NCBI GenBank assembly: GCA_902806595.1
Contig: CADCXC010000003.1
Coordinates: 1,116,001 to 1,180,000, forward strand
Direction of reading: 5' to 3'
Length of the DNA stretch: 64,000 nucleotides
Origin: Pyrenopolyporus hunteri
Taxonomy: Eukaryota > Ascomycota > Sordariomycetes > Xylariales > Hypoxylaceae
In this document: positions 9,493-22,022 of the stretch, piece after piece
Numbering within the stretch: the stretch's first letter is position 1
Layout: every line of letters begins with the position of its first letter
The notes under the pieces: generated by a model
What the model saw: only the letters and a program-made list of their open reading frames with translations
The model's database searches: none
What the model was told of the DNA's origin: nothing
Translations under genes and position numbers: made by a program

Positions 9493-12166
9493 CTAATATC
9501 TTTCCATTACCCATTCCCGCATCTGGTCCAGGGTCTGGGACGCCAGAAGGGCCAATTCCGCCTCCTTAACATCGACGTATCGTTGCACGAACCTGGGGTC
9601 TAACCCGAGATCTTTGTCTGACCGAAGTGCATCTAAGGCCTCCCGCAAATTTGCCGGGAACATTTCCTCGATACCCAATGCCTTCCTCTGCTCCGGCGTG
9701 AGGACGGCCGGGTCCCCGGTGCAGTCGCACCAGGTTAACGCAGCCTTTCTCTGGATGCCGTCCGCGCCTGCGGCCAGCAGCGCCGCTACGGCGAAGTACG
9801 GGTTCGCCAAACCGTCGATGACCTTGAGCTCCCAGTGGCTGGCCTCGACCTTGCGCAGCGCCGTCTCCTTGTTCTGCGTGCCCCATGCGACCCATCGACC
9901 GCCCGCCCAGAAGCTATCCACCATGCGCGTGTAGCTGGTAGGGTTGCTGTATGTGATAGCGATTATAGCGCGTAGGTGTTTTAGGATCCCGGCGTAGAAC
10001 GATTCGTATACTTCCGGCCGGTCGCCCCCCGGCGAAGAGATGGACATGTGCACGTGCGAGGCCGAGCCGCAGCGCATAGTGAACGGCTTGGGGTGCAGTG
10101 TAATTCGGAATCCGTGGCGCGCCGCGACGGACTCGAGGATCTGGCGCGCGTGGAGCATGCTGTCGCAGGCCTCTAGGGGCGGTAGCGCCGCCAGCACTAG
10201 TTCGAATTGACCTGGCGCGTTCTCGGCGTGGAATTGTTCGACGTCGATCCCCGCCGCCTCCAAGCTATTTAGGATCTCGTCGACGGCCGAGCTGAAACTT
10301 CCCTGGCGGCCCCAGTCGGCCAGCGCCCGAGCCACGGACCACGCGTGCGCGTCGATGTCGAGCGCTCGGTATTTTTCCGTACCCGTCGTGTTACGCTCCA
10401 AGACCATAAACTCGATCTCGAAGCCTAGTAGGAAGGTTAGTCCCTGTGCCGCGGCCTTCTGGACGGTTTTGCGTAGGAGCGTCCTCGGACACAGGATCTC
10501 CTCCGATCCGTCGAGCTCGGTGAAGTCCGCGTAGCAACTGACGTGGCCGTCGACGGGCCCCGGTTTCAGGCTTGACCAATCCGGATGGGCTATATACATG
10601 CCGGTCGCGGTTATATGAGGGATTAATCCGTCTACCTGTGTCATTCCGAAAGTGGCTTTTGTCAGGGATAGGGTGATGGGTTTGCCTGCCGACAGCGTCT
10701 TATACACATGTTTGATCGGGATGAGACGGCACTTGCTGATGGAAGTATAGTCGTGCCAGTAGATCCGCAGGTATTTAGCGTCTAGGTCTCGGAGCTTTTG
10801 TATAATTGCGCTGTTACTCTTAACGGGGGAAACGGGGGGTAGGACGGCCTCGATCTGCGCTACTGTAGGCAGAGTAGATTCTGTTTCGAGCTTGTAGAGC
10901 TTTTTCGAATTGGAGAATAAGATGTCTTGGACAAGTCGTATAGCTTGTTGCTTGTCGAGCTGCTGCGTCTGCACTAGCTCTCCCAATACCTAGATAGATT
11001 AAGTTAGAAAATGACAGGTTTACTCATAGGGGTCTACTTACCGTCTTCAATGCAGATCGGATCTGAGTCGTCGCGATCAAGAACATCTCTGGGAAGCCAT
11101 GGCCATCTGTGCTGCAGAGAATTTTAGACCACGGGCACACCTCTAGCATCTGCCTTAAGACAGTTTCCTGGCCCTGGCGGCTAATGCAGGGGAATACCTC
11201 CCCAATATCGGCGTAAACGTTGGGATACATGGCGGCTAGATACGCCGTCTCCCTTGTCCATGGATAACCAGCATGGAGGAGCACGATCTGGAGATCGGAG
11301 TACTGTCGAATAAAGTCCTGCAAATGAGACGGCGATGACTTCGTGAGAGTTATGTCGTTATCGCCAAGACCCGTGTGGAATTGGATTGGCTTGTGACCCT
11401 GGGCAACCTCTGCGGTAAGATGGACGATCAGATCATTCATCGGCGACTTCTCCAGCCTCTTCAGTAAGGCAGACCCGGAGACTGGTCGCGCAGGATCGAG
11501 TCCGGACGAAACTATGGTTTCTAGCCCCTCTAACAACTCGTTCGTCGGCGGCGGACCAGACGCGCGGAAGTCCAAGCCTAGGCGATAGCAGATAATCGAC
11601 TTAAACCCGACGACATCGGGGTCGCTGACGAAGCGGGAGATCTCGGCTTGGAAGAGATCTATGAATCTCGCCACGTCGGTGTGGGTGAGCGGCCGAGAGG
11701 CGTTAAGAGGCCCTATCAATTGCTGCGCAATGACATCCGACGCTACCGTCTCGATCCTGACGATGCGCTTGCACTTGCTTTTGGTAAACTTGCTGTGCCA
11801 CGAGTAGGGCTCGGCCTGGCCTGGAGTGTCGAGCCCGTCGTCGACGAGGATGGTCTCGATGCCGTCGAAACACCGTCTGACCCAATCATCGCGTGATTCT
11901 AGCCTTTTCCGCCCCACGGCGGCCTCCACGGCTTCCCACGTCTGCTCGCAGCCAAGAACCCCCGCCAAATGCTGCACGGCCCTGATGTGAGCGAGGGTGG
12001 TCCTGGAATCCGCGAGAGCGTCCCCGGTCGCTTCGCTGGTGATGGATAATAGGGGGTGCTCAGCAGCGGCCTCGGTGGTGAGTAGCGGATGAGCGTGGTT
12101 ATCGATGAGGGGCGTGGTATCGATGGCGGCGTTCAGCCACCCGAGCTCGCCGGAATCTGATGCCAT
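9493..12166 (-). CDS. fluG: FluG-like amidohydrolase/glutamine-synthetase fusion protein
   Basis: Two exons on the minus strand, 12166-11042 and 10989-9493, joined in phase 0 (GTAAGT donor, CTAAC branch, TAG acceptor), giving 873 residues; Aspergillus nidulans FluG is about 865. Residues 1-375 form an amidohydrolase-type domain with the metal motif HAH (H24, H26), then a histidine in FHTG and another in LLHAGYP. Residues 376-873 form a glutamine-synthetase-like domain with EIEF, AENAPGQFE and SHVHMS. In A. nidulans FluG is needed to make a small extracellular signal that starts asexual sporulation. The two halves lie in separate frames and are easily mistaken for two genes. Paralogues of FluG exist in many fungi, so orthology to the developmental regulator is not proven; the domain fusion is clear. 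Confidence 0.88.
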
Positions 12167-12606
12167 TCTGAAGCGTTATTTCGCGATCCGACCGTTTACC
12201 TAGGACTGCCTAGTGTATTGGGGTGTAAACGGGAGAGTAGGGTCTGGAAGAAGAGGGGCTGGTATAGATACATATTTAAGTTTGAGGCGTTGGAAGTTGA
12301 TCTACGTTGCATACATACCTGTGTTTCGGAGGGCTGCATGATTGGTTCTTGTTCCTACCAACATACACGTAAGATTCACCGCCTGGGGATCCAGAGACAC
12401 GTTATCGGGTATATACCTAGGTATATATATCTCTTTTTTTGCCTTACCTTCTCCCCAGGTAGTGATATCCCAATTGTGTATCGTCTCAACGTACGTTCAT
12501 ACCGGCCTGATAATTAGGAGATAGTCTCAAGTCTCAAGTCTAAGTACGACTCGTTATCGAACTAATTCAAACCCACAGCTACGCTCCGGAACGCCACTTA
12601 CGGGGA
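12167..12606. promoter_or_regulatory. FluG promoter region
   Basis: 440 bases between the FluG-like start codon (minus strand, 12166) and the stop of the NACHT gene (12607), both minus strand. It holds the FluG 5' region and the NACHT-gene 3' region is on the far side. A palindromic ATACCTAGGTAT lies at about 12414-12425. No gene is supported here. Confidence 0.5.
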
Positions 12607-15600
12607 CTAACCCGGCGGGGTCCCGTAGTTCTTAATACATGTGGTATAGATGTCGATTTTCACACGGTGGACCCAATTCTCCCAACCCGGATATCGGGCA
12701 TGCGGTAAGACGACGATTCTATCTCCCGGCGATAGACCCTTGACCCAAGAACCCCGCTCCGTGTTCACCACGGTCGGATCAGCAAGGCTCCACGATAACG
12801 TATGCGTGTGCCAATTCCGATTCGCGCCGCGGTTGTATACGAGATGGATCTCTTTGTTCGTGGTGCCTTGGTCTTGCGAGCCCGCGAGTTCCCGGGGAAA
12901 GGTGTTGTCGCGCCGACGGACGTCGGCCGTGAACCAGGTCCAGCTCAGGCCTCTGCTGGGGTCGGAGCAGTAGCCTTGGTCGTGGCCTGTGATTTCAAAG
13001 ACGACGCGGCGGACGGGCCTGGGCGAAATGCTGGCGATCGCCTTGCTCGTGATGTATGGCGTTAAAGGGTCCCCCCACCTCCGCACCTCGCCCGCTTCCT
13101 CGATACTGACTCGGATACTGCTGGATTTGACCCAATACTCTGCTAGGTCAAGGATGCGGGACACGAGACGAGGTCTACCTGATCCAAATCGCCGAAGCTT
13201 CTTGCGGAGACATAATGCCGTCGCTATGATATCTTCCTCTTCCCTTGGCCATCGTTCGGAATTGGGGAGGTTGCCGGATTTACGGAGTAAGTCGTCCCCC
13301 CAGGGTTGCTGTTTGATCCATGTAACATCGTCCTCGTTGAGTTTACCAAGCTCTGCTGATGGATTGTTGGCCATGGTAGCTATAATATCTATGCGGCGCT
13401 TCTTGAGGGCTAAATCCAACGGGGTTGAGCCATCATTACCTTTAACGTTGATGCTCGCGCCGGCCTTCAGCAGGGTCGAACATATGTCGATCAAATTACC
13501 ATTGACGGCTAGATGGAGCGCGGTCATCCCATCTTCGTTCTGAGAGTCGATGGCAATGCCATCCTGGTTCAAAAGGGCCACTACAGCATCTATGTTACCG
13601 CTTCCTGCTGCATAATGAAGGGGCCGGTTCCCTCGGGACCCCGGAGTGTCGTAAAGACGGAGTTCTGTGAGCTTTTGTAGCAAGTACTCCGTATTCTCGG
13701 GTCTGTTCCCGCTGGCAGCATAGTGCAGTATGTTATCCGCACGAGAGTGCTTGAGAAGTGCAAAGTCCGTTTTTCTCAATAGTAAATCAATGATAGAACG
13801 TCCGGCAACTTGGACGGCGAGGCATAATCCCGATATTAGTTGGAGCGGATAGAAATTGACGAATCTGTGCTCGTCATATTTCTTCAGTATGGTATCAACG
13901 GCTTGGATATGATTTCGCCGAATGGCTCCCTCGAACGGCGTGTCGCCCTTCCTGTCTCGGCTTTGCAGAAGACGGCTAGCGTATGGACCATCCAAAAGTG
14001 ACTCCAGTATTCGAAGGGGACCTGAAGTTGCAGCCCCGTCGGGGTCTTGGAAAGCTAACGACGAGTCTGTCACGGCCCAATGTAGCATTGTCCTTCCCTG
14101 GAAATCGCAAGTAAGGATTGCTTGATCCTTTCTCCCGGGGGGCCATTGAATCCTGTTGTGGTGTCCCATTAGACACTTAAACACGCTGAAGTCGGCCGTA
14201 CGCACGGCTTCTATGAGCGCCGTGCTCATGTAAACGTCCCGAGCGAGAAGCAGTCTACCTGATGTGTCCTTGTGCATTATGGCGTCTATAAGCGCCGTCT
14301 TTTCGGTTCCTTTAACAGCGTGGGCCCACCAAACGGCTTCCTCGAGGAGAGTTGTGTGCCATTCCTGAACGGACCTCTGATAAATATCCACCCCATAGTC
14401 TAGAAGGACCTGAAGAGTACCTAGACACCCGTAGGCCGCCGACACCATACACGGCTGCCAGCCCACGTTATATAGGATAGGCACATTGGGATCCAGTCCG
14501 AGTTCCGGAGTATTTAATAACGTCTTCGTCGACTCGATAGCGTTGCTGATGCAAGCCCAATGAAGTGGATTCCCAAAGCGCGGTATATCGCGATCCACAG
14601 TCTCCAGGGTGTTCTTCACCAACCATTCAGGGGTCACCCCAAAAGGATGACTGTCCGAATCATTGCGGATCACGTCGAAGAAAGCGGCTACATCCATCGC
14701 CGTGGCCCCCGTAGGAACCCGGTTCTTATTTGCGGGATCGCGCAATATTGCGGTAATCCTTCCTCCACGATGCATGAGAATCGCGGTGGCGGCCCGTTGA
14801 ACATGTTCCGGGCGTTTCAAGAACTCCAAAAGTCGGTCCATGATATCCTCCAGGTATTCGGAGTCTTCGTGGTCTGGGGTGCTCAACTCGTGGCTATAAT
14901 GATAGCCAAAGTATAGAGCCGCATACGAAAGGAATGGAGTCCCCTCGTGCAGAGGCCAAATCTTCCTCACGTGGCCGCCCTCCGAAATGGTGAGGTCGTC
15001 GAGGCCGAGGAAAGAAATACAGGTTAGAGCTATATCCCCATGACTGTGGGTAAATTCACGCGTATCCTTTAGGGAATTGAAGTACTCTTGCGTGGTATAG
15101 TGAACGAATCTCACGGTCTTGGTCTCACCCTCAACAACGACGAGGCCGGCGCAATAGTTTGTAATATCACTTTCCTCGCCCACGGCGTCCTCGTCAAGCT
15201 CCGTATCACCCGGGCTAACAGCAAGCGCGCACAACAGCTCTGCTAACCTCAATGGGTGCCTGGCGAAGCTGACCCAACGGATCACTCGCAGGGCAAATTC
15301 TTCTCTGTTCATGCCCTGGTCTCGGATCCGTTCCATAGCTTGGTCGTACGTATCCTTGACGACGTTTTCGCCCGCTGGGATACGACGGAGCTCATTTTTG
15401 AGATCTTTAAGCGTGATCGCTCTGCTTAAGGAATCTAAATGCATTCTGCATAATAGGAACCTGTATGTGATAGTCGTCAGCATTTAGCCCCTAGGAGGGG
15501 AAATAGGGGGGACGGGGTTATCTTGTAGGGACTTACATCCCGTTGGCCCTCTCAATGACCACGCGACGAATGTCATCCTCTAGCTCAGGCTTCCGTCGCA

Positions 15601-16768
15601 CATAGCCTGATATTTTTTTCGATTCACTTATTCGTGCGTTTATATAGGTACTCATGTCTTCGTTGGTAGGCGTGAAGCGGAAGGCTCGTGCATCGCTGAA
15701 CCCCTCATTGTCGAAATGCGTAGTTCGGGATGTAACCAATATGTTCACTAGCGGTTGTAAGCTGCGAAGACTGTCTATGAAGCTGTTCCTTTCGTTCTCA
15801 TCGCCACATTCGTCGAGAGCGTCGACGACGATATAGGTGTGCTCCGCATCCACGTTGGTTAATTCGTCTCTGATTCGGCTAAGTATCTGCGTTCTGGTCG
15901 GCTTGAAATCGAAACGCGCCATTATCTCTCCATGCAGTTGTTCTACCTCGGTAGCAGAGGGCCCTCGTTGGCGGAAGAGCTGCGCCCAAATGTTACCGAG
16001 TAGCATCCACGCTTTCTGATCTTGGCGCTGGCGGTAGTCGCAATAGACGAATGCCATACGGCTATTCTTGCTTTGACGCACATTCTCCCGAAGGTACTCA
16101 ATAGCTATTGAGGCCGTAACCGTCTTGCCAGCTCCCGGCGCCCCGGAACACCATAGAGCCCCCCCTGTGGACTGCACCCAGTCTTGAAATTCGGCGGACT
16201 CGAGGAACCACTGGCCGGTACCGTCTTGCCGCTGCTGGACGACGTTACCATGCTTCTCTGAGAAACTTACTGGTGCGAAGTGTTCCACTATATCGTCTAT
16301 TTTACCATTCAACATCTCTTCCTCGGCATGGCTATGAAGAGCTTTGACACCGTCGTCAATTGCTTTAGTTGTCCTCTTGATGTCGAGCGTAAGCCATGAG
16401 TTAAGGAAACCATTCATGCGCGATGCCTTGACGATAGTCTTCTGTATATCCTTCTCCATATGAGCGTAGCGTAGCTTTTGGACCAAACCCTTAGAGCTCA
16501 ATTTCCCAAATTGCATAGAGAGGCTGACCATACATGCCTGTAAGTCACTGATAAGATCGTCGGGTCCAAGCGGATGACCGTTCGTGGAGGAGGTGCTGGT
16601 ATCAACTTGCTGCTTTACTTGATATAACAATTGAAGCATCATGCTTGACGTACGGGCAAGATCGTCAATCATCTTGGAAGCGCCGATCACCGTTACGCAG
16701 TAGTTGAAGACTTTGGCAGTGATTTCTATTAGTTGCGCGATAGACGCGACTGAGCCTATCACCTCCAT
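12607..16768 (-). CDS. NACHT-ankyrin STAND protein (fungal NLR-like)
   Basis: Two exons, 16768-15537 and 15460-12607, joined so that a split ATG codon links ANGM to FLLCRMHLDSL; 1361 residues. Residues 1-130 are a helical N-terminal domain of the kind common in fungal STAND proteins (opens MEVIGSVASIAQLIEITAKV). A NACHT NTPase follows: Walker A GAPGAGKT (209-216), Walker B YIVVDALDEC (about 312-321), and a VTSR sensor-like motif (about 345-348). A winged-helix-like segment follows (AMERIRDQ ... RFVHYTTQEYF). Ankyrin repeats run from about 700 to 1110, best in PLHYAAGSGN and TALHLAVNGN. The last 200 residues form a separate domain (FEITGHDQGY, LSWTWF, LSPGDRIVVLPHARYPGWENWV). Such proteins are thought to act in non-self recognition and regulated cell death. 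Both NTPase motifs look intact. The ligand and effector mechanism cannot be read from the sequence. Confidence 0.88.
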
Positions 16769-16799
16769 GACTAGACTTCGGTCTGCGGCTGCACGCGCA

Positions 16800-17029
16800 G
16801 CTGCAAGGCCTTTTGATATGCCAGGAGGATGGATAGATCAGCTAGGGTGTATCTTAGCAAAACTAGAGGATAGAAATCCGGTTATTAAAGCTAAGATGTC
16901 ATATATGGGCATATATCTAAAAGTCTAGAGAGAAGATACTATAGTAGTTGCTAGGAAGATTCAGAGGATAATGGAGAGTGTTGAAGGAATTAAAAATAGC
17001 TTGGTGCGCTTCAGCTCAAGGGCATCATG
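16800..17029 (+). pseudogene. possible decayed coding fragment
   Basis: One plus-strand frame reads PFDMPGGWIDQLG and KAKMSYMGIYLKV, then a TAG stop at about 16924-16926, then continues in the same frame through REDTIVVARKIQ and MESVEGIKNSL before ending. The segment is purine-rich and unlike its surroundings. It could be the remnant of a transposon or gene in which CAG became TAG. I do not recognise the protein, and chance is not excluded. Confidence 0.25.
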
Positions 17030-19570
17030 ATCATCTTATGGCAGGGTCCTCCTCCACGGCTATGCTGAAAGGAGCCCTGCCGAAACATACATACAGGGCT
17101 GGATCTGATGCTTTTATAGCACATTCGCTACCACACGGGGCGGCCAGTGACCCCAACCCGCGGTGTTCTAGCCAACCAGGTCGGGGATATCAGCGCCAAG
17201 TGCTGCAGTGGCCGAGTAATCTGTACTGTGATTGAATCCTTCGGTAGGCTGCGATAGAAAAAGTCCTACGTTTCTTAAAACCCGCAACTGTCTCATATGA
17301 TGCCTTGTCACAAATTGCTGTAAATATGATAACATGTCCACACCCTTTAGAATGTGTTCTAGATTATGCGAGAACCTCGTTTTCTTAACTACGAGTTCCT
17401 GGCGTTTCTATAAATAAACACTTGACTATTATTGAACTAACTCATTAACCGTTTTCCCCCAACATTGCCGGGTTCGCATTGATCTCCCAGTTAATCGGTC
17501 TCGAGAGAGGCGACATCAACTAATGCATGGTCAACCCCTTTTTACACGGGTCTTGCGAACCAGCCCCTCCTTTTGACACCTTTGATAATATAAGTTGTTG
17601 AACTTCCAATAAGTCTACATTCAGAGTATATGACTTAGATCTCTACTTAAGCTAGTAGACTTATGCTCATAGATCGATTAAACACTCAGCTCCTGCGAGT
17701 GCGACGGTCCCGCCGCGCACCTCATTCATATGGCTTGTTCCGGTATTCTCGCAGTGCTCTTGATATATCAATCCAGTCGTCTATGACTCACCTATAGAAT
17801 AAGAAGATGAACCCTATTCCTAACGAACATATATATATGTATAACTAGATAATCCACTGAAATCAATTCAAATTTGTACCCTTTACAAGTTGGTAGACGA
17901 CGGAACTACGTATGACTTCATCATTGAAAATAGTTGCTTATCCCCGGAGTCGCGCCAAGACAATATAGCCTTGGCTTATTAACGTGTCGAAGTGACGAAA
18001 GCGTGTTTGATACTTAGGCCATCTTTAGATAACCCGCTAAGATTAAACGTCGGTTACGGTGCCGGGTTATGGTGCCGCTCGCGTGGCTGCATGTACCTAT
18101 TTCTCGAACGTCTGTAAGTTGCTGGTGTTGCGCCGTTGGACCGCTGCAACGCTCTTGTCAAAAGCTTAGCTTTGCTATGTGGGTATTGCAACTCTACCTA
18201 GACTGAGGAGCAGGGGTCTCCTTTCAACCCGGGACAATAACGCATTGGGAATTGCGGTGTTTCCATGTATTTTATTGTACTAAATAAAGGTATTTAATAC
18301 TAGAGAGTACCTTTAGGGAAACGGCTTCCTTTCATTCAACTCTCCGTAAGTCCAGATCGTCTTGATATATCAGTTAGTAAGCCGCCAAAGTACGGCGGAT
18401 TACCTTAGGTAGGTACCTAGGTACCATGTGAATGTCGAGCTTTTAGAGTCGGGGGATCACCTCGCCGATCCGTGGCGTCTCCGCGATGGTGCGTGTAACG
18501 CGCTGTCGTCACGGGTTGTGATTACGAGATTGCGATAGGCTTGATTTCCCCCTTTCCGACAGTTTGAGTACCCGGGCATCTAGGAGTGATGCTATTTTCG
18601 TCTGAATTCGGAAAAGGCTTCGAGGGGTAAAAAAGGGTTCGAATGAATACCTAGGTTATATATTAAGGTACAACACATACCTACCTAGGTACTTACTCTG
18701 TGATGGATATCTTTAATGATGCCAAACTTCGACGCCAAGTCTTGCCAAGATAGATAGCGATCGATCAAAGGATTCTGACTGAAAAGCTTGTATTTTCTTG
18801 GAAGCAAGGTTACAGTAGTAGCACTAGTCCCATTTAGGCCTGTTTGACCATTGATTGCGGCATAGCGTTGTACTGGCTGGAAGGGAGATCATGCGGCCCT
18901 TTCTTGGCAGTGGATCCAAAAGTCGTCATCAGCACCGACAGGTACCAAATCTCCCGGGACAGACCTCGCACACGACGTAACCCCGTACGGTACTGTGGCA
19001 TCTTGAATACCGCTCGAGTAAGAAGTATCGGTTGCACAATTGGTAGCTAGGTAGGGCTAGTTAGGTAGGCACTAGAGATATGTAAATTGCCCTATAATTC
19101 CTAGAGTGGCCACGGTATTAGCGCAGTACATCCATCACCTACCGCTGCGTAACTGCGTACCATTGATAATAGGTACATACCTATCCATGCCTCGAGTACG
19201 TTCAAGTTACCTTTTGGTACTAGAGGTACGTACTATCAAAACCCGTTGTTGAACAAATTGGTCAATATGGAACCTACTACCTGCGCGGAATTCTCCCCTC
19301 GCGTTGTCCGGACGCAAACTTAGCATCTCTCCCCCATCTCTCCTCATCTATTCCCATCTCTTCCCCAGACAGGCGAGAGATCTCTCCAGTATTTCGTCGC
19401 AACACCAAAGGAATTACCCTCGGATCATATCTCAAGACTGCCTCAACTCATTGGCGTGTCAAGGACAGCGCCGGCACGATAACAACTTTTCCTTCAATTC
19501 TTCTTCTACCTCCGTCACTCGTTTACATCCTTGAATTTCGCCCACGTCAACTCTCCCGACCACTGTCGCC
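17030..19570. other. long gene-poor intergenic region
   Basis: About 2.5 kb with no supported gene. It contains several TACCTAGGTA-type palindromes (18407-18425, 18648-18659, 18676-18695) and related AGGTAGG strings near 19045-19071. The final 250 bases are pyrimidine-rich (TCTCCCC, TCTTCC runs) and are probably the promoter and 5' leader of the GH76 gene. A 68-residue frame at 18844 has no recognisable feature. Confidence 0.55.
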
Positions 19571-21160
19571 ATGATTTCTCCCCACTTGCGCGTGCTTCCG
19601 GCCGTGCTGTTGTTAACTTCAGGCATTGTCTCCGCGCAAACCTACCAGATAGACACAAATGGTACGTCTGCTATCTTAATATTATCTACAGTTTATCTCA
19701 GACACGTTTTTTTTAATCTGATTCCCAAGCGCTTCCCGCGGTGCTAACGTCTCCCGCTATATAGACAACATCATTTCTACCTCAAAGTCACTGGCCCAAA
19801 ATCTCATGACTTACTACCATGGAGACGAACCTGGACAGACACCTGGAATTCTCCCCGGCCCTCCTCCCGCCGGCGATTACTACTGGTGGGAAGGTGGTGC
19901 GCTCTGGGGCGCGATGATTGATTATTGGCATTACACTGGCGATACCACATACAACGACGTTGTTACCCAGGCCATGCTTTGGCAGGTTGGCCCTAACAAA
20001 GACTACATGCCTCCCAATGTGACCGCTTCCTTGGGCAATGACGATCAAGGCTTTTGGGGTATGTCCGCTATGTTGGCTGCCGAGGTCAATTTTCCAAACC
20101 CTCCCTCGGATCAGCCCCAATGGCTCGCCTTGGCGCAAGCCGTGTTCAACACGCAAGCTGACCCCAGTCGTCACGACAATACCTGCGGTGGCGGTTTGCG
20201 ATGGCAAATCCCCTTCGCCAACAACGGATACGACTATAAAAACAGTGAGAAAATCATTATTTCGCCCCTTTTATAGCGAAGACTAACCGGAACCTAGGCA
20301 TTGCCAACGGTTGCTTCTTCAACATCGGTGCCCGTCTAGCGCGCTATACAGACAACCAAACGTACGCCGACTGGGCAGACAAAACTTGGGACTGGGTCCA
20401 AAGTGTTGGTTTGATGGATGCAGACTATAGGATCTACGACGGCGCTCACGTCGAGACCAACTGTACGGACATCAACCGAGCCCAATTCTCGTATAATAAT
20501 GCCGTCTACCTATTAGGGGCGGCGTATATGTATAACTATGTGAGTTCATTTTCTGTCTTTGCCCTTTTTCTCGGCATCATACTAACACGCTTCTAGACCA
20601 ACGGTGACTCGAAATGGGAAACACGGATCAACGGACTTTTAGACGCGACGATCCGAGATTTCTTCCGTAATAACGTTGCCTACGAAATCGCATGCGAGGA
20701 GCACATGACGTGCACGGCGGACATGCTAAGTTTCAAGGGTTATTTGCACCGATGGATGACGACTACGACACAGGTTGCGCCATTCACGTCACAGAAGATT
20801 TTACCTCTTCTTCGAGACTCGGCCGAGGCCGCCGTGAAACAGTGCACGGGACCACCTGATGGGAAGACCTGCGGGTTTGGGTGGGCAAGCGGCAAATTCG
20901 ACGGAAGCGTTGGTGCCGGCCAGACGATGAACGTTCTGGGAGCTGTCTCCTCTCTCCTAGTTGGAGGGGCCAAGGCACCTGTAACAAATTCCTCTGGTGG
21001 TACTAGCGTGGGTGACCCGAACGCTGGATCTGGAAGTGATTCGCTCAACCACCCCCCAGCGCCGATCACAACAGCAGACAGAGCAGGTGCCGGTATTCTT
21101 ACCGTTTTACTTCTCGCTTCTTCGTTTGGTACTCTGGCCTGGATGAGTTTTGGCGTATAA
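19571..21160 (+). CDS. GPI-anchored GH76 mannan endo-1,6-alpha-mannosidase (DCW1/DFG5 type)
   Basis: Exons 19571-19661, 19765-20244, 20298-20539 and 20597-21160 give 458 residues. The N-terminus (MISPHLRVLPAVLLLTSG ... SAQ) is a signal peptide. The GH76 domain shows YYHGDEPG, YYWWEGGALWG, the catalytic aspartate pair in NDDQGFWG (D123, D124), NGCFFNIGARLARY and FSYNNAVYLLGAAY. The C-terminus has a Gly/Ser-rich spacer followed by a hydrophobic tail (ILTVLLLASSFGTLAW), a GPI-attachment signal. In yeast and Aspergillus such enzymes process GPI glycan to crosslink mannoproteins into the cell wall. The activity name is the family name; transglycosidase action on GPI anchors is the accepted role. 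Each junction keeps the frame and restores a conserved block, so the model is firm. N-glycosylation sequons are present (for example NVTAS and NQT). Confidence 0.93.
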
Positions 21161-22022
21161 ACCCTATCAGGGTAATTATTTCCGAGCGAGTCTAAGGGTG
21201 GGTTTTTCATGGTAACAGCAGAACATGGACCGCGTTCCAGGAGGGCATATGCGGTGGCGTCTAGGATGGAAGGATAGAGGGTACGGCTACGAGGGCACGA
21301 GGCGTTCGGCATCATCGTTGTGAGCGTTATTTTGTGGAATAATGATAACTTTTGCTTTTGCAACCTAATTTCGAGGCATGTAAATCACTCTCAAGCCCGG
21401 GGTGGTTTAAGAATTATTGCTAAGATGGTACGCTTTCGGGAGTCGCTTGGCCAGGTGTGAGCATACCGCCAAGTTCATAGGAGTACCTATTTAATAACGA
21501 AGTGGATTTTCCGAACTTCAGATACAGGATGTCCCATAAGAACGATGGATACTGCACATAAGCCGGTTGTCCGCGATGTGTAGTATTATGGGAAGAGCCT
21601 CATTCCTTTGACCCCTGGTAAATTAATAAGTAGATAGGTACATGTAGGTAATTGGTCTGTCTGGGGCCTTGGCACCTTGACGTACTGGGTATACATGTTG
21701 TACTTACAGTGATGTTTGTTCTGAATCACCCGAGAAAACGGTACTTACATGTGTACCTACACACACATACAGGTGCATGTATGCGTAGGTATATATCCAT
21801 ATAACCTAATGCACCCTAAAAGACTACCCCGCGCTAGTCCGTGTTAGGACTGATAAGAAGAGATAAGAAATTTATGCCCCTCGCCGCGATCTTTTTTCCT
21901 TTTCTCTATCTGATAACCGAACATAAAGATTTAATTGCTCTGAGTCTCAAGGTGAACTAAGTGACCCCGTCTCGAGATTCGACCATCAATCCATTGGCGT
22001 CCACAATCACCAATTGATCAAG
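21161..22022. other. intergenic sequence upstream of GMP synthase
   Basis: 862 bases between two plus-strand genes. The proximal part holds the GH76 3' UTR; the distal part is the GMP-synthase promoter and leader. Short GTAGGTA/ACATGTA repeats occur at about 21630-21800. No gene seen. Confidence 0.55.

Noticed and set aside
9493..12166. two separate genes, a glutamine synthetase and an amidohydrolase
   Set aside because: A canonical 52-base intron joins them in phase and the fusion matches FluG in order and length.
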